Assembly (NCBI GenBank): GCA_017535865.1
Contig: JAFXTM010000006.1
Location: forward strand, 1 to 64,000
DNA from: Oscillospiraceae bacterium
Lineage (GTDB): Bacteria > Bacillota > Clostridia > Oscillospirales > Oscillospiraceae
DNA length: 64,000 nt
Direction: 5' to 3'
Shown: positions 47,866 through 57,205 of the stretch, in pieces
Position numbering within the stretch: position 1 is the first letter of the stretch
Layout of the letters: each line of letters begins with the position of its first letter
Program-made: the position numbers and the translations under genes
The notes under the pieces: generated by a model
What the model saw: only the letters and a program-made list of their open reading frames with translations
The model's database searches: none
Told to the model about the DNA's origin: nothing

Positions 47866-48449
47866 AGGGGATCGTTACAGAGTTCGATCAGAATCTCGTT
47901 GTGTTGGACTGCGGCGGGATCGGCTTTGCACTCAATGCGACCGGCAACACCATGTCCAGGCTCCGAACAGGGGAGCGGGCAAAGCTGTATATCGCCGAGT
48001 CAATCGGGGAGAACAACTTTGATTTGTTCGGCTTTGCCGAAAAAAACGAAAAAAACTGTTTTGAGATGTTGGTTTCTGTTTCCGGGATCGGGCCAAAGGC
48101 GGCGCTCTCCATCCTCTCTTACAGCTCGCCCGGCGCGCTTGCACTCGCGGTCATGAACAATGATGTGAAAGCACTGACCGTAGCGCCGGGGATCGGCAAA
48201 AAAATCGCCCAGCGCGTCATCCTGGAATTGAAAGACAAAATCGGTAAGGAGATCGAACCGGCCGGTTCCGACTCTTTGCCGGTCTCGACATCACCAAAAT
48301 CAGGCGAAAACCTCGGCGAAGCCGTGGCGGCCTTGTCTGTGCTCGGCTACAGCAGTACGGAGATATCGTCCGTACTGAAAACACTGGATACGACATCCAT
48401 GAACACCGAGCAGATCATTAGAGCCGTTCTCAAACAGATGGTGCGTTAA
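47850..48449 (+). CDS. ruvA: Holliday junction helicase subunit RuvA
   Basis: 199 aa. OB-fold start (EGIVTEFDQNLVVLDCGGIG), helix-hairpin-helix SVSGIGPKAAL and APGIGKKIAQRV, and a C-terminal domain III that contacts RuvB. Start ATG 47850 follows AGGAGACAGGG. Confidence 0.96.
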   Translation: MFYHLEGIVTEFDQNLVVLDCGGIGFALNATGNTMSRLRTGERAKLYIAESIGENNFDLFGFAEKNEKNCFEMLVSVSGIGPKAALSILSYSSPGALALAVMNNDVKALTVAPGIGKKIAQRVILELKDKIGKEIEPAGSDSLPVSTSPKSGENLGEAVAALSVLGYSSTEISSVLKTLDTTSMNTEQIIRAVLKQMVR

Positions 48450-48461
48450 CAGGAGAAAAGC

Positions 48462-49502
48462 ATGAGCATCAGTTTTTCCGATAATGACAATGATGAGGTC
48501 ATCACAAGGGCCTCGAGCCTGCCTGAGGATACAAACGAAGGCTCTCTGCGTCCGCGCAGTTTAACGGAGTATATTGGTCAGGAAAAGGCGAAAGGAAACC
48601 TGGAAATCTTCATAAATGCGGCAAAAATGCGTGGAGAATCGCTTGACCATGTTTTGCTCCATGGTCCTCCGGGCCTCGGCAAGACAACTCTTGCCGCCGT
48701 AATCGCCCATGAGATGGGCGTTAATATGCGCATCACATCCGGCCCTGCGATTGAGAAACCGGGAGATCTCGTCGCCATGCTGACCAATCTGAACGAAGGG
48801 GATATCCTTTTTGTCGATGAGATCCATCGTTTGAACCGCGCCTATGAGGAGATTCTGTATCCGGCCATGGAGGACTTTGCCATCGACATCATTTTGGGCA
48901 AAGGTCCCTCCGCAAACTCTATCCATCTTGAGCTTCCACATTTTACGCTCATCGGCGCCACGACCCGCTCGGGACAGTTGACTGCTCCGCTGCGCGATCG
49001 TTTTGGCGTCACGCTGAGGCTGGAGCTCTATACTCCGGAAGAACTGAAACGGATTGTAACCCGTTCGGCGGGTATTCTCGGTGTGGATATTGAAGCCGAA
49101 GGCGCCTATGAGATCGCCTCCCGCTCCCGCGGAACGCCGCGTATCGCAAACCGGCTCCTGCGCCGCGTCCGTGATTTTGCTCAGGTACGCTCGGACGGCG
49201 TCATCACACGCGAGGTTGCCGATGCCGCTCTTTCGAGCCTGGAGGTGGACAAGCTCGGGCTCGACTCACTGGACCGCAGAATGCTGCGCAGCATTATAGA
49301 ATTCTATCATGGCGGTCCTGTCGGGCTGGATACGCTGGCTGCGACGATTAATGAGGAAGCGGTCACGCTGGAAGACGTCTATGAGCCCTATCTGCTTCAG
49401 ATGGGCTTTCTGACCAGAACCCCGCGGGGGCGCTGTGTAACAAAAAAGGCCTATGCACACCTCGGTATTGCCTATATCGGACAGCAGGAGATCCCGCTTT
49501 GA
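48462..49502 (+). CDS. ruvB: Holliday junction ATPase RuvB
   Basis: 346 aa. Walker [12 protein letters not shown], Walker [11 protein letters not shown], sensor ATTRSGQL and a winged-helix end with [12 protein letters not shown]. Motor of branch migration. Third gene of the ruvC-ruvA-ruvB operon. Confidence 0.97.
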   Translation: MSISFSDNDNDEVITRASSLPEDTNEGSLRPRSLTEYIGQEKAKGNLEIFINAAKMRGESLDHVLLHGPPGLGKTTLAAVIAHEMGVNMRITSGPAIEKPGDLVAMLTNLNEGDILFVDEIHRLNRAYEEILYPAMEDFAIDIILGKGPSANSIHLELPHFTLIGATTRSGQLTAPLRDRFGVTLRLELYTPEELKRIVTRSAGILGVDIEAEGAYEIASRSRGTPRIANRLLRRVRDFAQVRSDGVITREVADAALSSLEVDKLGLDSLDRRMLRSIIEFYHGGPVGLDTLAATINEEAVTLEDVYEPYLLQMGFLTRTPRGRCVTKKAYAHLGIAYIGQQEIPL

Positions 49503-49553
49503 TTTGGCCTCTAATTGTCGTTCAAAAAGTTTTAACATTTTAAGGAATATCTA

Positions 49554-49581
49554 TTGACATTGAACAAGCTTGTTGTATAAT
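49554..49581 (+). promoter_or_regulatory. Promoter of the sigma factor gene
   Basis: TTGACA (49554-49559), 16-bp spacer, TATAAT (49576-49581); both boxes perfect. Start of transcription near 49588 leaves a 27-nt leader. Confidence 0.85.
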
Positions 49582-49614
49582 GTCATTAGATTTTTGGCAA
49601 ATATTTTTTGTTAT

Positions 49615-50226
49615 ATGATGGAATATACAGCTGAAAACGATTCTGTGCTCTTGAATCTTGCATTGTCCGGCGACCGTGAGGCTGAGGAGGCGTTGGTCGA
49701 ACGGTATATGCGCCTTGTTCGAAGCTGCGCCCGGCCGCTTTTTCTGGCGGGGGGAGACAGTGAGGATCTGATCCAGGAGGGGATGATCGGCCTGCTTGCG
49801 GCGATCCGCCAGTTCGATTTCTCCGATGGCACAAGTTTTCGGACTTTTGCCGAGCACTGTGTTCGTATGCGTCTGTATTCCGCCATCAAATCCGCATCTC
49901 GGTTAAAGCATCTCCCGCTCAACAACGGCGTTTCCCTTGAGCAGCTCTCGGAAGACTCTCCTATGCAGTTATCGGCAATACCGGACGCACTCCTCTGTAA
50001 TCCCGAGGAGTTGGTTCTGGCCAGAGAGAGAACGGAAGAACTTTATTCCGAATTGGCGCAGTGTCTGTCGAGAATGGAAAAACAGGTGCTTTCTCTGTAT
50101 CGGGAAGGATACTCATACAGGGAGATTGCCGCGCACCTCGGGAAAGAGGAGAAATCGATCGATAACGCTGTGCAGCGAATTCGGCGCAAGCTGGCGCGGA
50201 ACCCCATTTTTGGCGAAATCAGTTAA
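49615..50226 (+). CDS. Sigma-70 family RNA polymerase sigma factor (SigH-like)
   Basis: 203 aa from ATG 49615; earlier in-frame codons lie upstream of the transcription start. Region 2 contains DLIQEGMIGLLAAIRQFD and TFAEHCVRMRLYSAI, region 4 ends YREIAAHLGKEEKSIDNAVQ. It resembles the SigH/sporulation sigma branch of Clostridia; the regulon is not deducible. No clear SD precedes the start. Confidence 0.87.
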   Translation: MMEYTAENDSVLLNLALSGDREAEEALVERYMRLVRSCARPLFLAGGDSEDLIQEGMIGLLAAIRQFDFSDGTSFRTFAEHCVRMRLYSAIKSASRLKHLPLNNGVSLEQLSEDSPMQLSAIPDALLCNPEELVLARERTEELYSELAQCLSRMEKQVLSLYREGYSYREIAAHLGKEEKSIDNAVQRIRRKLARNPIFGEIS

Positions 50227-50280
50227 AAGCTGATCGCAAATACAAGCCGATAAAGGCAACAATCAAAGAGAGGATTCGAA

Positions 50281-50562
50281 ATGCAATACGAAGACAAGAC
50301 CTTGAAATGCAAAGAGTGTGGCAACGAGTTCGTGTTCACTGCCGGTGAGCAGGAGTTCTATGCAGAGCGCGGCTTCCAGAATGAGCCCCAGCGCTGCAAG
50401 GCCTGCCGTGATGCGCGCAAGAACGCTGCCCGTGGCCCCCGTGAGTTCTTTACCGCTGTCTGTGCTGCCTGTGGCGGCGAGGCGAAGGTTCCCTTTGAGC
50501 CCAAGTCTGACCGCCCGGTTTACTGCAGCGAGTGCTTTGCCAAGATGAGAGCTCAGGGCTGA
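50281..50562 (+). CDS. Zinc-ribbon protein with two CxxC pairs of CxxC motifs
   Basis: 93 aa. CKECGNEFVFTAGEQEFYAE, then CKACRDARK, CAACGGEAKV and CSECFAKM, four CxxC knuckles for two zinc ions. This small family is common in Firmicutes; function unknown. GAGAGGATTCGA lies upstream. Confidence 0.85.
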   Translation: MQYEDKTLKCKECGNEFVFTAGEQEFYAERGFQNEPQRCKACRDARKNAARGPREFFTAVCAACGGEAKVPFEPKSDRPVYCSECFAKMRAQG

Positions 50563-50578
50563 GCAATCTGAAAAAACG

Positions 50579-50606
50579 TGGGGCGCGTATGCGCCCCACT
50601 TGCTAT
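50579..50606 (+). terminator. Hairpin between zinc-ribbon and DUF1858 genes
   Basis: GTGGGGCGC pairs with GCGCCCCAC around GTAT. The T-tract is poor (TTGCTATTT), so it may attenuate or process the message rather than stop it. Confidence 0.5.
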
Positions 50607-50627
50607 TTATGCGGAAGGAGATTGAGC

Positions 50628-50828
50628 ATGGAAATCACGCGAGATACCATGATTGGGGAAATCGTAGAGAACTGTCCCGAAGCCATGCCGGCTTTCATGG
50701 AAATCGGGATGCACTGTATCGGGTGCGCAATGGCTAGCGGAGAAACCGTTGAGCAGGCTTGTGCCGCTCATGGTGTGGACCCGGATGAATTCCTTGAATA
50801 CTTGAAAAAGTTCCTCGAAACCGTCTGA
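50628..50828 (+). CDS. DUF1858 domain protein
   Basis: 66 aa. TMIGEIVENCPEAMPAFME and the GMHCIGCAMASGETVEQAC pair are the DUF1858 hallmark (CxxC). Such proteins are often linked to metal or redox metabolism; role unknown. GGAAGGAG site upstream. Confidence 0.88.
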   Translation: MEITRDTMIGEIVENCPEAMPAFMEIGMHCIGCAMASGETVEQACAAHGVDPDEFLEYLKKFLETV

Positions 50829-50834
50829 ACCTTT

Positions 50835-50862
50835 AAAGCCGGTCCCTCCGGCTTTCTTTTTT
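50835..50862 (+). terminator. Terminator after DUF1858 gene
   Basis: AAAGCCGG pairs with CCGGCTTT, followed by CTTTTTTG. Confidence 0.85.
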
Positions 50863-50865
50863 GTT

Positions 50866-51555
50866 ATGAACAATAGACTTCTCTGCATTGCTTCTCATAT
50901 ACCGTTCGGTAAAGGGGTCATCGACGTCGGGACCGATCACGGCTATTTGCCCATCGAACTGCTTCGACGGGGTTATCCGGGCAGCGTTTTCGCCTCGGAT
51001 ATCAAAGAGGGACCGCTTCGGGCGGCTGTCCATTCCGCACGGGCAGCCGGGCTTGAGGGACGGATCTCGTTCCGTCTCTGTGATGGCTTGGATAAATGCG
51101 AACCGGATTCGATCGATACGATCGTGATCGCCGGAATGGGCGGGGATACGATCTGCGGTATACTGGACCGGGCGGAATGGTGCATGGACAGTTGCTATAC
51201 GCTGGTCCTTCAGCCGATGACGCACGCTGAAGTCCTGCGTTACTGGCTGATTCATAATGAGTTTTTCATAGAGGAAGAGGACATCGTCAAGGATGCCGGG
51301 AACCTTTATTCGGTTTTGGTTGCCCGTTTTGGCGGCAGTGACCGCTTGAATGAGGCGGAATTGTTTACGGGCGCCTGCTCGATGCTACGGCAGCACAGAC
51401 TGTTTCAAGATCTTGTACGGCAGGAGACGACACGTTTTCGGCGCGTGCTGCGCGGCCTTGAGGAAGCGGCTGACAGGGAAGCGAGCGGACGGTATGCAGT
51501 CCTTCGGACGGTCCTGACACAACTGGAGGAGATGAGTTCGTATGACGACACTTGA
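50866..51555 (+). CDS. trmK: tRNA (adenine(22)-N(1))-methyltransferase
   Basis: 229 aa. Class I SAM fold with DVGTDHGYLPIELL and IVIAGMGGDTI (NPPY-like position). TrmK methylates A22 of tRNA. It is encoded before the Nif3-like gene, a conserved pair in Firmicutes, with a 14-bp overlap. Confidence 0.93.
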   Translation: MNNRLLCIASHIPFGKGVIDVGTDHGYLPIELLRRGYPGSVFASDIKEGPLRAAVHSARAAGLEGRISFRLCDGLDKCEPDSIDTIVIAGMGGDTICGILDRAEWCMDSCYTLVLQPMTHAEVLRYWLIHNEFFIEEEDIVKDAGNLYSVLVARFGGSDRLNEAELFTGACSMLRQHRLFQDLVRQETTRFRRVLRGLEEAADREASGRYAVLRTVLTQLEEMSSYDDT

Positions 51556-52306
51556 GCAGATCTTTGCCTTTCTGTGTGATTTGGCACCCCTGGAGCTGCA
51601 GATGGATTTTGACAACTCCGGTCTTCTGATCGGGCGCCGCGGGGCGAGCATCACCAAGGCTCTTCTGGCGCTGGACATCACCGACGAGGTGATCGGGGAG
51701 GCGATCGAAGAATGCGCGCAGCTGATCATTTCCCATCATCCGATCATCTTTCATAAACTCGGAAGCGTTTCGGATATGAATAACGACGATCGTGTTCTGC
51801 GCATGGCGGAGAATGGAATTGCTGCGATCTGCATGCACACAAATCTGGATATTTCATCCGGTGGCGTCAATGATGTTTTGATCGACATTTTGGGTGCTTC
51901 CTCCGAAACTCCGTTGGATGCCGACGGCTGCGGTCGGATCGGAACACTCCCTGAGCCGATGCCGATGATCAGCTTTCTGCAGCGCTGCAAATCTGTCCTG
52001 AAGGTGAATGGTTTGCGGTATGTAGATGCAGGAAAAGAAGTCTATCGCCTTGCGGTTATGGGCGGCGCCGGCGGTGACGCTTTGTACGCTGCCGTTGAAA
52101 AAGGCTGCGATACCTATGTGACTGCCGATGTCAAGTATCATCAGTTTCTGGACGCTGCGCGCATGGGGATCAATTTGATCGACGCTGATCACTTCTGTAC
52201 CGAAAACCCTGTGATACCTGTCTTGGCTGAAAAACTTGGACGCGCATTCCCAGATGTGTCGTTCAGCGTTTCTTCCCGTCATCACGCGCTGATTTCCTTT
52301 ATCTGA
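51542..52306 (+). CDS. Nif3-like dinuclear metal centre protein
   Basis: 254 aa. ISHHPIIFHKL and the later DADHFCTENPVI give the metal-binding His and acidic residues of the Nif3/YqfO family. Function is unresolved; members bind two metal ions in a hexameric ring. Overlaps trmK. Confidence 0.92.
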   Translation: MTTLEQIFAFLCDLAPLELQMDFDNSGLLIGRRGASITKALLALDITDEVIGEAIEECAQLIISHHPIIFHKLGSVSDMNNDDRVLRMAENGIAAICMHTNLDISSGGVNDVLIDILGASSETPLDADGCGRIGTLPEPMPMISFLQRCKSVLKVNGLRYVDAGKEVYRLAVMGGAGGDALYAAVEKGCDTYVTADVKYHQFLDAARMGINLIDADHFCTENPVIPVLAEKLGRAFPDVSFSVSSRHHALISFI

Positions 52307-52319
52307 GTACACGCCTGCG

Positions 52320-52348
52320 GCATAAGCTGCCTCCGCTTTTCATACACT
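52320..52348 (+). promoter_or_regulatory. Sigma-E-type promoter of spoIVA
   Basis: GCATAAG (52320-52326), exactly 14 bp, then CATACACT (52341-52348). The -10 is a perfect match to the B. subtilis sigma-E consensus CATACAMT and the -35 matches KMATA. Transcription should start near 52355, in the loop of the terminator hairpin. Confidence 0.78.
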
Positions 52349-52383
52349 CGAACAAACGAGATCATGAGAGCGGAGGCATTTTT
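52328..52383 (+). terminator. Terminator of the trmK-nif3 operon, overlapping spoIVA SD
   Basis: TGCCTCCGCT (52328-52337) pairs with AGCGGAGGCA (52369-52378), then TTTTT. The 3' arm contains the GGAGG that serves as ribosome site for spoIVA (ATG 52384). In read-through RNA that site would be paired. Confidence 0.82.
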
Positions 52384-53862
52384 ATGACGGATTCCAACAT
52401 CTATCGCGACATAGCGGTCCGTACGGGAGGCGCTTTTATGCTTGGCGTTGTAGGACCCGTGCGCACAGGCAAATCTACTTTTATCAAACGCTTTATGGAA
52501 ACGATGGTGATCCCGCAGATCGACGACGCCTATATGCGGGAGCGCGCGAAAGACGAACTGCCACAGAGCGGATCCGGACGGACCATTATGACCGCCGAGC
52601 CGAAATTCGTCCCTGAAGAGGCTGTGACGATAAAGCTTGACCCGGACACGGAACTCTCGGTACGCCTTGTCGACTGCGTTGGATACATGGTGAACGGCGC
52701 AAGCGGCCAGTATGAGGAAGAACAGGAGCGCCTGGTCACGACGCCCTGGTACGATCATGAGGTCAGTCTGTCGGAAGCAGCGGAGAAGGGGACACACAAG
52801 GTCATCTCGGAGCATTCCACCATTGGGATCGTTGTGACGACCGACGGGACGATCTGCGATATTGACAGGGATAACTATGTAGAAGCGGAAGAGCGCGCAA
52901 TCAAAGAATTGAAAAGCATTGGAAAGCCCTTTGTAGTTTTGCTGAATTGCGTGGATCCGCAGGCAGAGTGCGCGCTGCGTACTGCTGAGATGATCTCAAG
53001 CCGCTACGACGTGGAATGCCTCCGCGTCAATTGCCTGACGCTCTCCGAAAGTGATATACAGGAAATCCTGTATTCCGTGCTCCAGGAGTTCCCGCTCTGC
53101 TCGATCGGGTTCTATTTGCCGGAATGGCTTTCAGCATTGTCCGATTTGGCGCCTTTGAAACTGGAGCTGTACAGAAATCTTTTGCAGGTTTTTGAAAACA
53201 CAGCCGTTCTTAAGGATGCCCGCAAAGCGATTGAAAGACTTTTGGAGAGCGAAAAAATCAGCCAGGTCAGAGCCCTTACCACCGATCTCGGAAACGGGAG
53301 CTGCTCGTTTGACGTACAGCTTCCCCGTGAACTGTATTATCAGACGCTCAGCGAAGAGACGGGGCTTTGTATCCGAAACGACGCCGATCTCATCGATATG
53401 CTTTCGGAGATGAGCCGGATCAAGACAGACTACGACCGACTTGCTGCGGCGCTGCGATCCGTCCGCGAGTCCGGTTATGGCGTCGTCATGCCGATGGCCG
53501 ATCAGATGACGCTGGAGGAGCCGCAGATCGTTCGCCAGGGGGGTAAATACACTGTCAGACTCAAGGCAAACGCTCCCGTACTCCATATGTTCATGACGAA
53601 TGTGGAGACAGAGGTTTCGCCCGCCATTGGAGGAGAGACCGCCTCGGAGGATATCATCAACTTCCTTTTACAGGGATTTGACGGAGACGTCAACCGGATC
53701 TGGGAATCCAATATTTTCGGTAAGTCTCTGAACGTAATCGCGGAGGAAGGCTTGAGCGCAAAGATTCAGGCCATGCCGGAACGGGCCAGAAACAAGCTTC
53801 AGCTCACGCTTCAGCGTATTATCAATGAAGGCTGCGGCGGCTTGATCTGTATTCTGTTTTAA
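52384..53862 (+). CDS. spoIVA: Stage IV sporulation protein A
   Basis: 492 aa, full length. Walker A GVVGPVRTGKS (about 21-31) and the conserved EHSTIGIVVTTDGTI block. SpoIVA is an ATPase that polymerises on the forespore to build the coat basement layer. Its promoter looks sigma-E dependent, as known for B. subtilis. It shows the host lineage sporulates. Confidence 0.98.
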   Translation: MTDSNIYRDIAVRTGGAFMLGVVGPVRTGKSTFIKRFMETMVIPQIDDAYMRERAKDELPQSGSGRTIMTAEPKFVPEEAVTIKLDPDTELSVRLVDCVGYMVNGASGQYEEEQERLVTTPWYDHEVSLSEAAEKGTHKVISEHSTIGIVVTTDGTICDIDRDNYVEAEERAIKELKSIGKPFVVLLNCVDPQAECALRTAEMISSRYDVECLRVNCLTLSESDIQEILYSVLQEFPLCSIGFYLPEWLSALSDLAPLKLELYRNLLQVFENTAVLKDARKAIERLLESEKISQVRALTTDLGNGSCSFDVQLPRELYYQTLSEETGLCIRNDADLIDMLSEMSRIKTDYDRLAAALRSVRESGYGVVMPMADQMTLEEPQIVRQGGKYTVRLKANAPVLHMFMTNVETEVSPAIGGETASEDIINFLLQGFDGDVNRIWESNIFGKSLNVIAEEGLSAKIQAMPERARNKLQLTLQRIINEGCGGLICILF

Positions 53863-53872
53863 AGAGCTCTCA

Positions 53873-53901
53873 TTGACTTGCCTTTTCCTTACGGATATAA
53901 T
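53873..53901 (+). promoter_or_regulatory. Promoter of the amidase gene
   Basis: TTGACT (53873-53878), 17-bp spacer, perfect TATAAT (53896-53901), 26 bp before the start. It is a vegetative sigma-A-type promoter. Confidence 0.8.
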
Positions 53902-53927
53902 AATAAGACAGGGGGCCGGGTGGCGGA

Positions 53928-54641
53928 ATGATTATTCTATACCGTAGCGGAAAACTCTTTTCCATGTTTTTGTTCCTTTGCTTTCTGATTGCGGCGGTCC
54001 TGCTTGTACTGACAGTCCGGGGTTACAGATTTCATCCAGCTATGCAACTGGATTCGACGCCCAGCCTTGTGATCGATCCCGGGCATGGCGGGGTCGACGG
54101 CGGCGCGATCGCGTTCAACGGCGTCAAGGAGAGCGATATTAATCTGTCAATTGGACAGAAACTGCGTATGCTCGCGGAGTTTTTGGGAATCCGGACGGTT
54201 ATGACGCGCGAGGACGACGGAGCGAGCAAAGACTACAGCAAGTACAGTGAGCACGACGATCTTGTTCAGAGGACCGAACTGATAAACAGCGTGCCAAACG
54301 GCATTCTTATCAGTATTCACCAGAATTTCTACCCTACGAGCCAACCGTCCGGCGCAGAGATCCTGTATGCGCCCGGTGAAAAAAGCAGAATGCTGGGTGA
54401 GAACACGCAGCGGAACATCGTCACATTTTTACAGCCGGGAAACCGCCGGCTTGCCGGCCCGGCTTCCAAGAGCCTGTATATTCTCACGCATATCTCCTGT
54501 CCGGGAATACTGGCAGAGTGCGGCTTTATGTCAAACATCACCGATCTGGACCAGCTGACAAACGATTCCTTTCAGACATCGCTGGCGTCTGTTCTGCTGG
54601 TCTCTTATCTTCAGTTTGTTTCAAGAGAAGTATCCGTTTAA
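53928..54641 (+). CDS. cwlD: N-acetylmuramoyl-L-alanine amidase, CwlD-like
   Basis: 237 aa. N-terminal membrane anchor (about 12-32) and Amidase_3 domain with IDPGHGGVDGGAI, a zinc Glu in NGVKESDINL, ISIHQNF and a catalytic Glu in GILAECGFMSN. CwlD makes muramic lactam in the spore cortex. The family is sure; the spore-specific role rests on similarity and neighbourhood. Confidence 0.9.
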   Translation: MIILYRSGKLFSMFLFLCFLIAAVLLVLTVRGYRFHPAMQLDSTPSLVIDPGHGGVDGGAIAFNGVKESDINLSIGQKLRMLAEFLGIRTVMTREDDGASKDYSKYSEHDDLVQRTELINSVPNGILISIHQNFYPTSQPSGAEILYAPGEKSRMLGENTQRNIVTFLQPGNRRLAGPASKSLYILTHISCPGILAECGFMSNITDLDQLTNDSFQTSLASVLLVSYLQFVSREVSV

Positions 54642-54656
54642 TACAGGGAGAAAAAA

Positions 54657-56042
54657 ATGGCAACGAAACAAAAGACGATCTTTTGCTGCAGCGAGTGCGG
54701 CAATGAAACGAGCAACTGGGCAGGGAAGTGCCCAGCATGCGGCGCTTGGAATACGCTGCAGGAGATACGGGCGGACAGAAAAAAGTCTGCTGGTACGGGC
54801 GGCTTTTCCCCGACAGGCGCGGCTCAGCCGAAGCGGATCGCAGAGCTTGATTCCAGTGCGGAGATTCGTTTTCTGACCGGAATCACGGAATTTGACCGTG
54901 TCCTGGGCGGCGGTGCGGTGATCGGTTCATTGAATCTCGTCGGCGGCGCACCGGGGATCGGAAAATCCACGCTGCTGCTTCAGATGTGTGGAAAGGCTTT
55001 GCGTGATCGTTCGATCCTCTATGTGAGCGGTGAAGAAAGCGAGCGGCAGCTCAAACTGCGAGCCAACCGCTTGAGAGTCGAAAACGAAGCTTTGTATGTG
55101 CTGGCAGAAACGGACATCGACACGATTCTCTCTGCAGTTAATGATCTCCAGCCCGATATCGTGATCGTGGATTCGATACAGACCATGTCGGACAGCGAGG
55201 TAGCATCGGTGCCAGGCAGTGTCAGCCAGGTCCGAGAGTGCACCATGCGACTTATGCGCGCAACAAAAGAAAATGGCCTGACCATGTTCGTGGTCGGCCA
55301 TATTAACAAAGAAGGCAGCATCGCCGGGCCAAAGGTCTTGGAACACATGGTCGACTGCGTCCTGTATTTCGAGGGTGAACGCAATACGAGTTTCCGCATC
55401 CTGCGCGCTGTAAAGAACCGTTTTGGCTCCACAAACGAGATCGGGGTTTTTGAAATGAGCGAGGACGGCCTTCGCTGTGTAGAAAATCCTTCCGAGATGC
55501 TTTTGTCCGGTAGACCGGAAAACAGCCCGGGCACTTGCGTCGCCTGTATCATGGAAGGTACGCGGCCCCTGCTCGCGGAGATCCAGGCACTTGTGAGTCC
55601 CTCCGGCTACAACGCTTCCCGCCGCAGCAACGGCATCGATTATAACCGCGCCGCCATGCTGCTTGCCGTCCTGGAGAAACGCGGCGGCATACCGGTGGGA
55701 AACTGCGACGCCTATATCAATGTTGTCGGCGGCCTTGAACTGGATGAGCCGGCCGCGGATCTGGCTACCGTTCTCGCTGTCGCGTCGAGTTTTCTGGACA
55801 GACCGCTCGGTATTGATCTCGCGGCCATTGGAGAAGTGGGGCTGTCCGGTGAATTACGCAGCGTGAACGCCATGAATCATCGTCTGTCTGAAATTTCGCG
55901 TCTCGGCTTTGAACGCTGTGTTGTCCCCAGGCAGGATGGAATCGAACTGCAGGTCCCGAAGACACTTAAGCTGATCCCGGCATGTTCCATCGGTGAGGCA
56001 ATTGCCGCTGTCCTGGGCGGAAAAAAGATTTGTCAGCAATAA
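54657..56042 (+). CDS. radA: DNA repair protein RadA
   Basis: 461 aa. Zinc finger CSECGNETSNWAGKCPACG, Walker A GGAPGIGKST, the KNRFGSTNEIG motif and a Lon-like C-terminal domain. A hexameric helicase for branch migration in recombination. It starts 16 bp after the amidase. Confidence 0.97.
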   Translation: MATKQKTIFCCSECGNETSNWAGKCPACGAWNTLQEIRADRKKSAGTGGFSPTGAAQPKRIAELDSSAEIRFLTGITEFDRVLGGGAVIGSLNLVGGAPGIGKSTLLLQMCGKALRDRSILYVSGEESERQLKLRANRLRVENEALYVLAETDIDTILSAVNDLQPDIVIVDSIQTMSDSEVASVPGSVSQVRECTMRLMRATKENGLTMFVVGHINKEGSIAGPKVLEHMVDCVLYFEGERNTSFRILRAVKNRFGSTNEIGVFEMSEDGLRCVENPSEMLLSGRPENSPGTCVACIMEGTRPLLAEIQALVSPSGYNASRRSNGIDYNRAAMLLAVLEKRGGIPVGNCDAYINVVGGLELDEPAADLATVLAVASSFLDRPLGIDLAAIGEVGLSGELRSVNAMNHRLSEISRLGFERCVVPRQDGIELQVPKTLKLIPACSIGEAIAAVLGGKKICQQ

Positions 56043-56048
56043 ATGGAT

Positions 56049-56095
56049 AAAAAGTTCCTGTATTTATCTGAATTATATAAATACAGGAACTTTTT
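56049..56095. terminator. Strong bidirectional terminator between radA and xerC
   Basis: 19-bp perfect arms (56049-56067, 56077-56095), A-rich and T-rich ends. It separates two convergent genes. Confidence 0.92.
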
Positions 56096-56101
56096 AGCGT
56101 G

Positions 56102-57097
56102 CTATTCTGGCTTCGCTTTGGTCTTGCGCCCAATCGGGTTGGCCCTCGCAGCTTCGTGCAGAGCGGCGTTATCCAAATGTGTGTAGATCTGGGTCGTATT
56201 CAGATTACTGTGTCCGAGGACCTCCTGTAGAGCACGGGTGTCAACACCGTTTTTCAGCATCAGTGTCGCCGCTGTATGGCGAAGCTTATGCGGGGAGAAG
56301 CGACGGCTGTCCAGTCCGGCTATAAGGAGTTTTTTATCGACCATTTTCTGTACGCCACGGACGCTGATTCGGCAGTGATCACGGCTGATAAAAAGCGCCA
56401 TTCTATCAGCGGGCTTTATGCTCTGGGAATCACGCACAGCGAGGTAATCGTCGATGGCTTCACGGCAGCCTTCCGCAAAGTATACCACACGTTCTTTATT
56501 GCCTTTACCAAGAACACGGACATGATCATCGTATACATCGGTTATATTAAGCGAAACAAGCTCCGAGATCCGAAGTCCGCACGAGAGAAACAGCATTAAG
56601 ATACAGTAGTCACGCAGCGCGAACGGGCCGTCGCACGCCGAAAGCAGCCGATCACATTCCGTTTCTTCCAGGTATCTGGGCAAAGAGGCTTGACGTTTCG
56701 GCATGTCAAGTTCTTGACAAATATTATAGTCTAGCAAATGGCGCTTGGTGCAAAGGTAGTTGAAGAAGGATTTCACGGAGGATGTTCGTCTGCAGCGGCT
56801 GGCAGCGGACAGGGCGTTGCTGGAATGCATCCGCTCGGGTGAAAACGACTGATAACGATAAAGTTCTTCAATACGAATGCTTTTAATGAAATCCAGATCA
56901 ACATCCGAGATATCGATTTCACTAAACGGCATATCCAACGGAACAAGTTTACGCCGCCGCTTGATAAAACGAAAAAGGATTTTCAAATCAAGATAGTATC
57001 CGGCAATCGTTTTATCGGAATGTCCGCGTACGGTGGAGTGATATTCGAGAAACTCCATCAGAATGTCCGGCGCATCGGTGATTTGATCCAGATTCAT
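56102..57097 (-). CDS. xerC: Tyrosine recombinase, XerC-like
   Basis: 331 aa from ATG 57097 (GGAGGGC upstream). Core-binding domain and catalytic domain with R in CGLRISELVSL, HKLRHTAATLMLKNG and GHSNLNTTQIYTHLD (Tyr). Likely the XerC partner of the recombinase at 46379, although the pair may have other roles. Confidence 0.9.
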   Translation of the reverse strand: MNLDQITDAPDILMEFLEYHSTVRGHSDKTIAGYYLDLKILFRFIKRRRKLVPLDMPFSEIDISDVDLDFIKSIRIEELYRYQSFSPERMHSSNALSAASRCRRTSSVKSFFNYLCTKRHLLDYNICQELDMPKRQASLPRYLEETECDRLLSACDGPFALRDYCILMLFLSCGLRISELVSLNITDVYDDHVRVLGKGNKERVVYFAEGCREAIDDYLAVRDSQSIKPADRMALFISRDHCRISVRGVQKMVDKKLLIAGLDSRRFSPHKLRHTAATLMLKNGVDTRALQEVLGHSNLNTTQIYTHLDNAALHEAARANPIGRKTKAKPE

Positions 57098-57130
57098 TTC
57101 AAAGCCCTCCACTTGTTGGATACCCCCTCG

Positions 57131-57162
57131 TAAGTTCGTTTAATTTATATTATGCGAACTTA
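57131..57162. promoter_or_regulatory. 8-bp inverted repeat upstream of xerC
   Basis: TAAGTTCG (57131-57138) and CGAACTTA (57155-57162) with 16 bp of A+T between, which contains TATAA-like -10 sequences for the minus strand. A possible operator. GTTCG/CGAAC recalls LexA half sites of Firmicutes, but the spacing is not that of a LexA box. Confidence 0.4.
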
Positions 57163-57205
57163 GAGGACAATTTCATTATAATCCCCTTTCTTGCGTCTGT
57201 CAAGC

